From contig CAZHBJ010000022.1 in assembly GCA_964530445.1 (NCBI GenBank), forward strand, positions 1-33,570: DNA of 33,570 bases, written 5' to 3'. Shown piece by piece: positions 1-7,961 of this stretch (position 1 is its first letter; each line of letters starts with the position of its first letter). The position numbers were made by a program, and so were the translations under genes. The notes below the pieces were generated by a model, which was given only the letters and a program-made list of their open reading frames with translations, was not told where the DNA came from and did no database searches. Origin of the DNA: FEN-1297 sp964530445 (GTDB taxonomy: Bacteria; Bacteroidota; Ignavibacteria; Ignavibacteriales; Ignavibacteriaceae).

Positions 1-50
1 CTCTCATGGAAGAATGAGGGCCTAATGACCAAAGGAGGTGAATTGACACT
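1..50 (+). promoter_or_regulatory. rpsF leader with short hairpin and strong Shine-Dalgarno site
   Basis: CTCTCA at 1-6 can pair with TGAGGG at 15-20 (one G-U pair) around an 8-nt loop. A near-perfect Shine-Dalgarno sequence, AAAGGAGGTG at 31-40, lies 10 nt before the ATG at 51. In many bacteria the rpsF leader binds the S6:S18 complex for autoregulation. I cannot confirm that motif here because the leader is cut by the window edge. The hairpin is short and may be chance. Confidence 0.35.
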
Positions 51-470
51 ATGAAGACTAATGTCTACGAAAGTGCGGTACTGATAAATGCTGCTCTTGA
101 TGATGAACAAATTGATTCGATAATTTCCCGTTTGAAAGAAACCATTACTAATAACGGTGGGGAAATTAGAGAAATAGAAAATTGGGGAAGAAAAAGATTG
201 GCTTACATGGTTAAGAAGAGTAAAATCGGATACTATGCCATCTTTAGATTTGACGCTCCCTCAAACATTGTTTCAAAACTGGAAAGAACCTACACCCTCG
301 ATGAACACATCTTGAGGTATCTAACCATAAAACTAGATAGTGACGCAATAGAGTATCTTGAAAAGAACAAGATAAGTTCTATTAGCGAAGAGGCAGTTAA
401 TTCTTCTTCCTCAAATGAAGAAGTAACGGAAGAAGAAAGTGAAGATGAAGAAAAGGATGGTAAAGAATAA
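51..470 (+). CDS. rpsF: 30S ribosomal protein S6
   Basis: This is the small-subunit protein S6, which binds 16S rRNA together with S18. The first ~100 residues follow the family: an opening strand YESAVLINAAL, the segment ENWGRKRLAYMVKKSKIGYY around residues 43-62, and DEHILRYLTIKL near 84-95. Residues ~108-139 form a low-complexity tail rich in Ser and Glu (EEVTEEESEDEEKDGKE), longer than the E. coli core but common in form for S6 tails. The start is set by a strong ribosome binding site at 31-40. It is the first gene of the rpsF-ssb-rpsR-rplI order found in many bacteria, with 37 bp to ssb. Identification is secure. Confidence 0.97.
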   Translation: MKTNVYESAVLINAALDDEQIDSIISRLKETITNNGGEIREIENWGRKRLAYMVKKSKIGYYAIFRFDAPSNIVSKLERTYTLDEHILRYLTIKLDSDAIEYLEKNKISSISEEAVNSSSSNEEVTEEESEDEEKDGKE

Positions 471-507
471 CAATTAACAAATTACGATAAAGTATGGAGG
501 AAAAACC

Positions 508-993
508 ATGGCCGATTTGAAGATGCCCGAAGTAAACTATGTTATTGTTTCCGGTAATTTAACAAGAGATCCTATGTACCGGCAAACTACAAATAACACT
601 CCTGTGGCTAACTTTTCAATTGCATCCAATAGAAAATATAAGGATGGCAATAATAAATGGCAGGAAGATGTTTGCTACGTAGGCGTTGTTGCATGGAATA
701 GGTTGGCAGATAGTTGTCATGCTAGATTAAAGAAAGGATCCGCCATTCTGGTTGATGGCGAGCTGCAAAGTAGAACATGGAAGTCCGACGAAGGATTTGT
801 TAGAAGCATTGTTGAAATTAAGGCTCGAAGAATTCAGTTCCTTAATAGGAAAGGTAAATTAAACGGTAACGACGACGGCAGCAACGGCCAAAGTGATGAG
901 TTAGATATCCTTTCGGAAGAGGAAAGTGTTGATTATACAGATGACTCTTTTGATAAATTCTTATCGAGCGAAGAATCAGATTTATTAAAATAA
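508..993 (+). CDS. ssb: Single-stranded DNA-binding protein
   Basis: SSB coats single-stranded DNA in replication, recombination and repair. Residues ~10-115 form the OB fold, with the family signatures VIVSGNLTRDP, FSIASNRKYKD and YVGVVAWNRLADSC, then strands ending at ARRIQFL. Residues ~116-161 are a Gly/Asn/Asp/Ser/Glu-rich flexible tail. The canonical acidic tip that ends in Pro-Phe and recruits partner proteins is missing: the protein ends ...SSEESDLLK. An aromatic residue occurs earlier, in DDSFDKFL. ATG at 508 has TATGGAGGAAAAACC just upstream. Its place between rpsF and rpsR is the classic arrangement, in which SSB shares a transcript with S6 and S18. Only 12 bp separate it from rpsR. 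Confidence 0.95.
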   Translation: MADLKMPEVNYVIVSGNLTRDPMYRQTTNNTPVANFSIASNRKYKDGNNKWQEDVCYVGVVAWNRLADSCHARLKKGSAILVDGELQSRTWKSDEGFVRSIVEIKARRIQFLNRKGKLNGNDDGSNGQSDELDILSEEESVDYTDDSFDKFLSSEESDLLK

Positions 994-1005
994 TTTGGTG
1001 AGGAA

Positions 1006-1236
1006 ATGAGAAAAGAAATAAAAGCAAAAAAAGTATGCCGGTTTACTCAAAATAAAGTTAAATATATTGATTATAAGGATGTTAAGCTTTTACAAAGATA
1101 TATTACCGAACAAGGAAAAATAATTCCTAAGAGAATTACCGGTACCAGATCTAAATATCAAAGACAATTATCAATTGCTATTCAACGTGCAAGACATATG
1201 GCTTTACTACCTTATGTTTCCGATACCGTTAGATAG
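1006..1236 (+). CDS. rpsR: 30S ribosomal protein S18
   Basis: S18 forms a heterodimer with S6 on the platform of the 30S subunit. The 76-residue size and the blocks YIDYKDVKLLQRYITEQGKI, IPKRITGTRSKYQRQL and IQRARHMALLPY are diagnostic. The N-terminal region is very basic (RKEIKAKKVCR). TTGGTGAGGAA, which overlaps and follows the ssb stop, serves as ribosome binding site. It is part of the rpsF-ssb-rpsR-rplI operon, with 18 bp to rplI. Nothing unusual was seen. Confidence 0.97.
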   Translation: MRKEIKAKKVCRFTQNKVKYIDYKDVKLLQRYITEQGKIIPKRITGTRSKYQRQLSIAIQRARHMALLPYVSDTVR

Positions 1237-1254
1237 CAAATTAGAGGAGTTAAA

Positions 1255-1698
1255 ATGAAAGTAATATTAAGACAAAGTTATGAGTCTCTTGGGGAAATAG
1301 GGCAATTGGTTGATGTTAAAGACGGATATGCCAGAAATTTTTTAATCCCTCGTAAAATTGCCTATGCTGCTTTAGAAGGAAATATAAGGGCGCTTGAAGA
1401 GGAAAAGAAATCTATTGAAAAGAAAAAGAAACAAGAAATTCAGGCTGCCGAAAATCTCGGGATTGAACTGGAAAAAGTCTCGGTTACTATTCCTGTCCAA
1501 GTCGGTGAAGAAGATAAAATTTTTGGTTCTGTAACAACACAAATGATTGCCGATGCATTAAAGGAAAAAGGTTACGAAATTGATAAAAGAAAAATCGAAA
1601 TTGAAGAGCCGATTAAGTCCTTAGGCATTTACGGTATTGCCATAAAACTGCACCAGAGCGTAACAACTAATATAAAAGTTTGGGTAGTTAGGCAATAG
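1255..1698 (+). CDS. rplI: 50S ribosomal protein L9
   Basis: L9 is a two-domain large-subunit protein near the L1 stalk that binds 23S rRNA. The N-terminal domain carries the signature region VDVKDGYARNFLIPRKIAYAA (residues ~20-40 here). A long charged helix follows (EEEKKSIEKKKKQEIQAAE, ~50-68), then the C-terminal domain ending in IKVWVVRQ. The 147-residue length is normal. ATG at 1255 is preceded by TTAGAGGAGTTAAA. It is the last gene of the operon; a strong hairpin terminator starts 20 bp after its stop. Confidence 0.97.
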   Translation: MKVILRQSYESLGEIGQLVDVKDGYARNFLIPRKIAYAALEGNIRALEEEKKSIEKKKKQEIQAAENLGIELEKVSVTIPVQVGEEDKIFGSVTTQMIADALKEKGYEIDKRKIEIEEPIKSLGIYGIAIKLHQSVTTNIKVWVVRQ

Positions 1699-1717
1699 TC
1701 TATAGATCATTTAAACT

Positions 1718-1750
1718 AAAAAAGGAAAGCATTTTTGCTTTCCTTTTTTT
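1718..1750. terminator. Bidirectional intrinsic terminator between rplI and rpmB
   Basis: AAAAAAGGAAAGC at 1718-1730 is complementary to GCTTTCCTTTTTT at 1737-1749, around a 6-nt loop. Each arm ends in a homopolymer, giving a T run after the stem on either strand. It lies between the convergent genes rplI and rpmB and probably ends both transcripts. Confidence 0.9.
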
Positions 1751-1771
1751 ATTAATCTAAAATAGCTTTTA

Positions 1772-2011
1772 TTATCTTACACTTATCTGCTTATTTCTAA
1801 CAAGTCTTGCAATTTCCGAAGTACCGCTTTTTGAAATGTTTTTTATAGCTTTTGTAGAAAGCTTTAAGGTAACAAATCTATTCAATTCCTGTACCCAGAT
1901 TCTTTTTTTCTGAATGTTGGGTAAAAACCTTCTCTTCCTTCTATTATGAGCATGAGAAACATGATTTCCGGTTATAGGACCCACACCCGTTACTTGGCAT
2001 CTTCTAGACAT
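1772..2011 (-). CDS. rpmB: 50S ribosomal protein L28
   Basis: L28 is a small basic protein of the 50S subunit. The start MSRRCQVTGVGPITGNHVSH, the following HNRRKRRFLPNIQKKRIWV, and LSTKAIKNISKSG are typical family blocks. It has 79 residues, the usual length, and lacks the extra zinc-binding cysteines of some L28 paralogues. It is transcribed alone and converges on the rpsF operon. On the minus strand GGAGTGTG lies about 10 nt upstream of the ATG. The 284 bp upstream (2012-2295) contain no further gene that I can see. Confidence 0.96.
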   Translation of the reverse strand: MSRRCQVTGVGPITGNHVSHAHNRRKRRFLPNIQKKRIWVQELNRFVTLKLSTKAIKNISKSGTSEIARLVRNKQISVR

Positions 2012-2295
2012 TTAACACACTCCTTAAAACATACCCGATTTTTTAAATTTGAACAACAAATATAATAAAAATTTTAAGAAAAAATAGTCTCTTTTTAAAT
2101 TAATTTCGATTAGCATAAATCTCCTGGTGATTTGAAAAATAACCCTTCCCCGGTCATTGATTATTAATAAAACCTTTTTATATTGCCTATAAATCAATGG
2201 ATATGCTTATTTTAAATTAACGATTTCAAAAGGAACTTGCCGATTTCTTCATTTCTATTTAGTAATTAAAATATCCTCAATGAAAGGAGCGAAAA

Positions 2296-2907
2296 ATGGA
2301 GTATTATGAACTTCATCCCGAAAATCCTCAATTGCGTTATATTAATAAAGCCGTAGAGGTTTTAAGAAACGGAGGGGTTATTATTTATCCTACCGATACG
2401 GTCTATGGAATAGGCTGTGATATTTTTAACCGCCAAGCACTTGAGAGAATTTTTTCAATTAAAAACGACGGAAATACAAAGCTTTTTAGTTTCATTTGTG
2501 CCAATTTAAAAGATATCTCTAATTATGCCAAAGTTTCGGATTATGCCTATAGAACGATGAAGCATTTATTACCCGGCCCGTATACTTTTATCTTACCGGC
2601 CGCAAAATTGGTCCCTAAAAAATTATGGAGTAATAGGAAAACGGTTGGGATTAGAGTCCCTAATCATGCAATTACTTTAAAATTAGTTGAAGAACTGGGC
2701 AATCCGATCATAAGTACCAGCGTAACCAACAGGAAGGGTGAGATTGTATTCGATCCTTTTGATATAAAAAATATTTTCAATTCAAGAATTGATTTAATGC
2801 TTGCTTCGGGAAATCTTGCAGGTAACCCTTCGAGTGTTATCGATTTAAGCATGGAGGAACCCGAAGTAATAAGAGAAGGTGCCGGAGACGTAAGCCTTTT
2901 TGTATAA
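2296..2907 (+). CDS. yciO: YciO-type Sua5/YrdC-family protein (threonylcarbamoyl-AMP synthase fold)
   Basis: The protein has the YrdC/Sua5 fold, whose best-known members make threonylcarbamoyl-AMP for tRNA t6A modification. The start (ELHPENPQLRYINKAVEVL), GGVIIYPTDTVYGIGC and the end (REGAGDVSLF) resemble E. coli YciO as I remember it more than TsaC. The 203-residue length also fits YciO. There is no Sua5 C-terminal domain. After the YPTD block it reads SIKNDGNTKLFSFIC, not the KRP-containing loop of TsaC. YciO has been reported to have much weaker t6A-related activity than TsaC, so the role is uncertain; this could still be the organism's only t6A synthase. AAAGGAGCGAAAA gives a good ribosome binding site. 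Confidence 0.85.
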   Translation: MEYYELHPENPQLRYINKAVEVLRNGGVIIYPTDTVYGIGCDIFNRQALERIFSIKNDGNTKLFSFICANLKDISNYAKVSDYAYRTMKHLLPGPYTFILPAAKLVPKKLWSNRKTVGIRVPNHAITLKLVEELGNPIISTSVTNRKGEIVFDPFDIKNIFNSRIDLMLASGNLAGNPSSVIDLSMEEPEVIREGAGDVSLFV

Positions 2908-2937
2908 ATTAAAAATTCAATCTGTTTATAATCTAAT

Positions 2938-2974
2938 GCCGGTTGAAATAATTATTATTCAACCGGCTTTTTTT
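2938..2974. terminator. Intrinsic terminator between yciO and the SDR gene
   Basis: GCCGGTTGAA (2938-2947) pairs perfectly with TTCAACCGGC (2958-2967) around a 10-nt A/T loop and is followed by seven T. It lies 30 bp after the yciO stop and ends at the last base of the convergent dehydrogenase gene. It is strongest for the plus strand; for the minus strand the region after the stem is A/T-rich but less uniform. Confidence 0.92.
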
Positions 2975-3746
2975 ATTTTACCCTGTAAACTTGTGTTGAT
3001 GAAGCTTGAGCCGTAGGAGTTAAGATAATTTCGTTAATATTTACGTGCTTTGGTCTGGTTGCACAAAATACTACCGCAGCGGCAACATCTTCCGGTGCAA
3101 GCGGCGTTAAACCTTCATAGACTTTTTCTGCTTTTTCTTCATCACCGGAAAACCTTACTGTGCTGAACTCCGTTTTTACCATGCCCGGATCAACTTCGCT
3201 TACTTTTATACTTTTATCTAAAACATCTACTCTAATTGATTGACTTAATGCTTTAACCGCAAATTTAGTTGCACAGTAAACGTTTCCATAGGCATATACT
3301 TCATGCCCTGCGGTAGAACCTATATTAATAATATGCCCACTTTTCCTTTCTACCATTGAAGGTAAAATGAACCGCGTTACATATAATAGTCCTTTTACAT
3401 TCGTATCAATCATTTCTTCCCAATGTTCAATATTGCCTTCATACAGTTTATCGAAGCCGAGAGCAAGACCGGCATTGTTGATAAGAATGTCTATATTCTT
3501 AAATTCGTCAGGCAATGAAATAATTGAATTTTTTATTTCCTCTTTATCACGAACATCAAGCTGAATACAATGTACTTTTATTCCAAATTTTTGTTTTAAC
3601 GATTCTTCCAGATCTTTAAGGCTTTTTAATCTTCTGGCGGCTAAAATTAAATCGGCACCTTCATTGGCAAATTCAAATGCACAGGCTTTCCCAATCCCGG
3701 ATGAAGCTCCTGTAATAAAGACAATTTTATTCGATAATAAGCCCAT
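2973..3746 (-). CDS. Short-chain dehydrogenase/reductase (YdfG-like)
   Basis: This is a classical NAD(P)-dependent SDR oxidoreductase of 257 residues with a single Rossmann domain. Visible motifs are the cofactor loop TGASSGIGKA (residues 12-21), NNAG (90-93), catalytic Ser144 and the YxxxK pair Tyr157/Lys161. AARR after the second strand suggests NADP(H) preference. The overall order and GEEKAEKVYEG-like C-terminal region resemble YdfG-type 3-hydroxy acid dehydrogenases, but substrate cannot be read from sequence. It lies 60 bp downstream of the GH20 gene on the same strand and may share its transcript. The stop abuts the terminator at 2938-2974. Confidence 0.9.
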   Translation of the reverse strand: MGLLSNKIVFITGASSGIGKACAFEFANEGADLILAARRLKSLKDLEESLKQKFGIKVHCIQLDVRDKEEIKNSIISLPDEFKNIDILINNAGLALGFDKLYEGNIEHWEEMIDTNVKGLLYVTRFILPSMVERKSGHIINIGSTAGHEVYAYGNVYCATKFAVKALSQSIRVDVLDKSIKVSEVDPGMVKTEFSTVRFSGDEEKAEKVYEGLTPLAPEDVAAAVVFCATRPKHVNINEIILTPTAQASSTQVYRVK

Positions 3747-3806
3747 AATATTTAACCCTCAATATTTTATAAATTATTTTTCAAAAACGATTTTCATAAT
3801 TTAATT

Positions 3807-6257
3807 TTATCTTTCTATCCAGCTGGGTCTTTTGGTAACAAAATTCGGAGCTATAATCTGAAACGGATAATCTTTTGATGTTACCTTTCTCCAATACCTG
3901 CCGTTCGTACTTACTTTCCATGAATGCGGCTTGTTATCATCGTTTGTATCGATGTTTAATACTTTGCCGTTTAATTTAAAATAAGAAGATATATTAACTC
4001 CTGCCGCACCTTTGGTATTATAATTTTTCACCTTTACTAAGAAATTATTTTTCCCTTTTCGAAGATATTTTTTAACATCCAAAAATTTTATTCGCTGATG
4101 TTCGACGGTTAAAGATAATGTTCTCCGGGCATAAACTTCATCAACAAACTTACCGTTAATATAAAGCTTTGCATAAGAACTACCTATTAATTGAATATAA
4201 GCTTCTTTCGGAATTCCTTTTAGTCTAATAGATTTTTTAAACTCGGCATTTCTTGCAAATTTGTTTCGGCTTATTTTAAAATATATCCATTTAGATTTTA
4301 TCAAAGGTGAATATAGCGTGTCGTCCCCGGTTTTTAAAGAATCTTTTATTTCATCGAAATAATCTTCCAGCCTATCGAATTTATCATTAATTAAATTAAG
4401 ATTGGCTTTTACATAATACTTTCGCCATAAATTATCATATCTTTGTTTAATTTGCCTTAGCGAGGATAATTCTTCATTTATTTTTTGATTAACATGATTA
4501 TCATTTGCACTTGATTGTAAGTAATCTTTATTATGCAAGAGAAACTCTGTTTTAATTTTAGATTTGAACCAATATTCAAGCCTAATAATAAAACGCAAAA
4601 GCTCAAATTGATCTTTGTGTCTTTTCACTTTTGGTTCCAAAGCGTTTATATCATCCAAAACCTGAGGTAATGTCCAGTTCATCCAGGTAACATATACTGT
4701 CGGTGATAATTGTCCTCTCCACCATACAGGTTCATGATAATCCAAAAGAGGATGTCTCCAGAATTCATTCCATGTCATTTGATTTAAAGGATTACTTAAA
4801 ACTTGGTAAATTTGTGTAATCCTCTGATCTTCAATACCGAAAAAGTCGTAAAAGAAATTTTTACTGAATTCCGAAAGATTGCTGCTTTTATAGTTCCAGG
4901 AACATTGTGCAGACCATGCATATCCAAAATACAAAAGCTCCTTAAATGTTTCGGCACCGAAATCTCCCCAATTCGAATTTATCATTCCTTCCGAGTTGTT
5001 TTCCAATCCTGCTTTAATAATATATTTTATATTCGGAAGTGCATTAACATTTGTCGGAAACGGAGTAGAAAAATTCCAAACTGAGGGCGATACAAGATAA
5101 TTAAAACCTGCGTCGTGAAAAGTTTTGGCGGAAGTATATTCATCACTAGCCGCATAATGCCAGTCTACAATGGTAATATCTTTCGGAATCATTTTAAGAA
5201 TTTCAGGCTGTCTTAAGATTATATCTCCGTACATCATCACCTTCTTTCCGTACTTTTTACAAATATCATAAATCTTCTTGTAATGATTGGCATGTACTTT
5301 TGCTATCCCGTATTTTTTCACTAAATATTTACTTGCCCCAAGACCCACATCAAAGCTTTCATCGGCGCCCATGTGAAAATATTTTGAAGGAAATAATTTA
5401 AAAACTTCTTTTAGCATACTTTCGAGGAAAACGTATATGGAATCATTTGAAACATTAAGAGAAGCAGCACCGGGGAATTCAGCGTACTTTAAATATTTCT
5501 TTTGTGCGAGAATATTTTCGTAATGCCCTAGCGTTTGAAATATGGGGATAACATCAATAAAATATTTTTTTGCGTAAGCCACTAATTCTTTTATTTCCTT
5601 TGGTGATAGAGCGCCCCTGTCCTTTCCGATTTCTGGATACTGAGGAAATTGAATCATATCTTCCAGGTAAGGCATGTATACATTCATTTTATACCTGGCG
5701 ATATTTCTTATAATTTTTTTAAAGTTTTTTAATGTTGATACCTGTCCTCTGCTTATATCATCCGAAATGCCGCGCATTTTCATATCCGGCCAATCGGTTA
5801 TTCTAACACACTGAATTTTAGGAGATTCGATTTTATCGAGCAGCTGAATAAGGCTCATCGTCCCGTAAAATACACCTTTTGCGGATTGAGCCTCAATTTT
5901 AATTTTATTAGTATCTATTACTAATTTGTAAGCCTGATCTTTAACCGAATCCGGGACACCCGGAAAATTAATAGTATTGTCAACAGTAAGAATAATATCT
6001 GACTGAACAGAGTCGCTTGGTGAAATCTCAGAAGAAATATCTAATGATTGCGATAATGTTTTTTTGATTAATGAAGCGGTGAAATTAAGATTTTTTTTGC
6101 TGCCGTTTATTAATATTCTAATATTTTTAGGAAGTCTTAAAAAGCCTTCACTAGATTTAATAACTTGGGGAGTCGGTACGATTGTAAAATTATTTACTTG
6201 CGCTGAAGCGGATTTCATAAAAATAATAGGGATAATTAATAGAAATAAATATTTCAT
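3807..6257 (-). CDS. Exported family GH20 beta-N-acetylhexosaminidase with C-terminal accessory domain
   Basis: The enzyme should remove terminal GlcNAc or GalNAc residues from chitin oligomers, glycans or cell-wall fragments. Residues 1-20 are a signal peptide (MKYLFLLIIPIIFMKSASAQ). Residues ~24-150 match the GH20b N-terminal domain. The catalytic TIM barrel begins near DWPDMKMRGISDD (155-167) and contains HMGADES with the family catalytic pair Asp299-Glu300. Tryptophan-containing segments VDWHY and NSNWGDFG fit the substrate pocket. After the barrel come a helical region and, at roughly 660-816, a beta-rich segment (YAKLYINGKFVDE) that looks like a galactose-binding-type domain. At 816 residues it is longer than minimal GH20 enzymes. 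The next gene downstream is an SDR. Confidence 0.93.
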   Translation of the reverse strand: MKYLFLLIIPIIFMKSASAQVNNFTIVPTPQVIKSSEGFLRLPKNIRILINGSKKNLNFTASLIKKTLSQSLDISSEISPSDSVQSDIILTVDNTINFPGVPDSVKDQAYKLVIDTNKIKIEAQSAKGVFYGTMSLIQLLDKIESPKIQCVRITDWPDMKMRGISDDISRGQVSTLKNFKKIIRNIARYKMNVYMPYLEDMIQFPQYPEIGKDRGALSPKEIKELVAYAKKYFIDVIPIFQTLGHYENILAQKKYLKYAEFPGAASLNVSNDSIYVFLESMLKEVFKLFPSKYFHMGADESFDVGLGASKYLVKKYGIAKVHANHYKKIYDICKKYGKKVMMYGDIILRQPEILKMIPKDITIVDWHYAASDEYTSAKTFHDAGFNYLVSPSVWNFSTPFPTNVNALPNIKYIIKAGLENNSEGMINSNWGDFGAETFKELLYFGYAWSAQCSWNYKSSNLSEFSKNFFYDFFGIEDQRITQIYQVLSNPLNQMTWNEFWRHPLLDYHEPVWWRGQLSPTVYVTWMNWTLPQVLDDINALEPKVKRHKDQFELLRFIIRLEYWFKSKIKTEFLLHNKDYLQSSANDNHVNQKINEELSSLRQIKQRYDNLWRKYYVKANLNLINDKFDRLEDYFDEIKDSLKTGDDTLYSPLIKSKWIYFKISRNKFARNAEFKKSIRLKGIPKEAYIQLIGSSYAKLYINGKFVDEVYARRTLSLTVEHQRIKFLDVKKYLRKGKNNFLVKVKNYNTKGAAGVNISSYFKLNGKVLNIDTNDDNKPHSWKVSTNGRYWRKVTSKDYPFQIIAPNFVTKRPSWIER

Positions 6258-6640
6258 TTGCTTTTTTCAATTTAATAAAAGGTTTATAAAGATTTTTTAA
6301 AGTGCGAAGCTAATATATAAAAACTTGGGACTAATGAATAAAACTTAGGTAATAAGACGCCCAACGTTTTTAAAATGTTAGATGTCTGTTTAAAGAAGTA
6401 AAATGGGCTGTTTAATTTTAATAATTTCAGATTTTTATATTAAAAATATTTAAGTTGTTAGTGTTATTATCTAAAAATTAAGTAATAATAAAATTGGAGA
6501 GGGGAAAAAAGGGCGAACAGCAATCAAAACAAATTCCAATAAAATAAAGAAGATGGAAAAGGCCTAAATGTGTTGCATCGTTTAACAAATAGGATTTTTT
6601 TAAAAATTATTTTAAGTAGCTAAAAATAAGGATTAAAATA
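6258..6640. other. Intergenic region with one imperfect palindrome
   Basis: This 383-bp A/T-rich gap lies between the divergent GH20 gene and the small exported-protein gene at 6641. Both promoters should lie here, but I could not assign them. The one structured element is the palindrome at 6356-6388. No credible small gene was seen. Confidence 0.5.
6356..6388. repeat. Imperfect palindromic repeat, copy A
   Basis: The 33-bp element starts GACGC, has GTTTTTAAAA at its centre and ends TCTG. Its two halves are complementary except for a few mismatches or G-U positions. By eye it matches the element at 7962-7994 at about 25 of 33 positions and also resembles 7313-7343. It sits 100 bp upstream of the GH20 gene. 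Confidence 0.6.
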
Positions 6641-7309
6641 ATGACAACTATTAAATCAATGTGTCTGGTCATCTCTCTTTTATTATTATCTTCAATATCC
6701 GAAGCGCAATTAAAATATGTCGGTGAAAATAAAGGCGTGACGGTTTTTACTGCTTCCTTCTCAGAATCAGGTATGACAAACGGCGTAGGCGGCGAGATTG
6801 ATTTTTCAATTAACGGTAAAGTCGGATTCGGAGGATTCTATAGCCACACCAATAATCCCGGTTCGAGTATTTTCGGTATTCAATGCGAGATTCCTTTATA
6901 CAGACCGGTAAATAAATTAGCGGTAGGCTTTAACTTATTAGGCGCTGCAGGATTGTCGGTATTCTCAGTAAAATCCGAGGAATTGTATTACGTCTCAAAT
7001 ACAGGACCGGTTTATAAAACAGTAGAAAATTCTTTTTCAGGGCAATTTGGTGTCTTAGGTGCGGAGGTTTATTTGAATGTTCCTGGAAATAAATCAAAAA
7101 TTGAACCTTTTGTTCAATTTTCCATTACTTTCTCGAAATTATCTGATTATAATGTAAGCTCAACAAAAAGTTCTTTCGCATTAGGTGCAGATGTGTTTTT
7201 ATTAAAATTATCGAGAAATAATTTGATTTTGACTCCGGGTATTTTATTTGCTGAAAATACAAAAAATTCACTTGAGTTAAATTTAACTTTTATTCATGCA
7301 TTTAATTAA
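6641..7309 (+). CDS. Exported beta-barrel-like protein of unknown function
   Basis: I do not recognise this 222-residue protein. Residues 1-23 form a clear signal peptide ending SISEAQ. The rest alternates short hydrophobic/polar strands with many Gly and aromatic residues (FSINGKVGFGGFYSH, LAVGFNLLGAAGLSVF, GQFGVLGAEVYLNV). It ends with Phe-Asn after LTFIHA. This fits a small outer-membrane beta-barrel, but no family motif is visible. ATG at 6641 is preceded by AAATAAGGATTAAA. It stands alone between repeats: palindrome copies lie on each side and a MITE-like element starts 46 bp after its stop. Confidence 0.7.
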   Translation: MTTIKSMCLVISLLLLSSISEAQLKYVGENKGVTVFTASFSESGMTNGVGGEIDFSINGKVGFGGFYSHTNNPGSSIFGIQCEIPLYRPVNKLAVGFNLLGAAGLSVFSVKSEELYYVSNTGPVYKTVENSFSGQFGVLGAEVYLNVPGNKSKIEPFVQFSITFSKLSDYNVSSTKSSFALGADVFLLKLSRNNLILTPGILFAENTKNSLELNLTFIHAFN

Positions 7310-7312
7310 ACC

Positions 7313-7343
7313 GAATAAAAATTTTAAAAACGTTAAGTATCTG
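7313..7343. repeat. Imperfect palindromic repeat, copy C (degenerate)
   Basis: GAATAAAAATTTTAAAAACG...TCTG shares the central T4/A5 tract, ACGTT and the terminal TCTGA with the element at 7962-7995. It is the most diverged of the three. It begins 3 bp after the stop at 7309 and could act as a weak terminator. Confidence 0.45.
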
Positions 7344-7355
7344 ATATATTTCTTC

Positions 7356-7453
7356 AAGGGTACTTCTAAAAACTATTTTTTTATAAAATAGCACGGATAA
7401 CACGGATTAAATGATTTTCACAGTTCATTTTTGTTGTTTTTAGAAGTACCCTT
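7356..7453. repeat. MITE-like element with 18-bp perfect terminal inverted repeats
   Basis: AAGGGTACTTCTAAAAAC at 7356-7373 is the exact reverse complement of GTTTTTAGAAGTACCCTT at 7436-7453. The 62-bp interior has a direct repeat of CACGGAT (7392-7398, 7401-7407) and two small inverted repeats (TATTTT 7374-7379 / AAAATA 7385-7390; AAATGA 7409-7414 / TCATTT 7425-7430). There is no coding capacity. No convincing target-site duplication is visible in the flanks. It ends 17 bp before the ATG at 7471, so it forms the leader of that gene. It could be a non-autonomous transposable element or a dispersed structured RNA/DNA element. Confidence 0.7.
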
Positions 7454-7470
7454 AATTTAAAATTAGGTAA

Positions 7471-7929
7471 ATGAAGAAAAATTTTTCATATAGGCTGTTT
7501 AAGTTTGGTGCAGTACCCCGCAAGCTTCTCCCGATTCTAGAACAAGAAAATATTGTTGTTTCCGATGAAGGAATGTCAGGAAAATTTATAACGAAAAATG
7601 TAAAAGAATCTGGGAGAAGATACCTTCACCGATTCGAGAGATTTTCGGGATGCCTTGTAATAACTAAGAAAAGATTATTGTGTTACACATTCTCGAAGCG
7701 CCAGATAAATATTTCCATTTACGACCCCAAAATATTAAAAATTTTCTACAGTGTTCCCGAAGATAATACGCTGTCTATTTCTTTTGAATCATCTGTGTTT
7801 CATAACGGATGGTCGGGCGTAATTGAGTTTCAATTCAAAACAGATAAAACAAATCAATTTGTTGATGAACTTAAATCGATAGGGGTTCGGCAGGGTACCC
7901 CGGTTAAAGCAGATACGACACAAGATTAA
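7471..7929 (+). CDS. Hypothetical protein, possibly PH-like fold
   Basis: The gene encodes 152 residues with no signal peptide or clear membrane segment. I do not recognise a named family. The order LVITKKRLLCYTFSKRQINISIYDPKIL, followed by strands ending IEFQFKTDKTNQFVDEL, resembles bacterial PH-like or GRAM-like domains: a test strand pair for membrane or protein surfaces closed by a C-terminal helix. That is a pattern impression only. ATTAGGTAA directly before ATG is a modest ribosome binding site. The promoter would have to lie in or upstream of the MITE-like element. Confidence 0.6.
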   Translation: MKKNFSYRLFKFGAVPRKLLPILEQENIVVSDEGMSGKFITKNVKESGRRYLHRFERFSGCLVITKKRLLCYTFSKRQINISIYDPKILKIFYSVPEDNTLSISFESSVFHNGWSGVIEFQFKTDKTNQFVDELKSIGVRQGTPVKADTTQD

Positions 7930-7961
7930 TTGAAAAATTAAGTATTGATATAATTTTGAAG

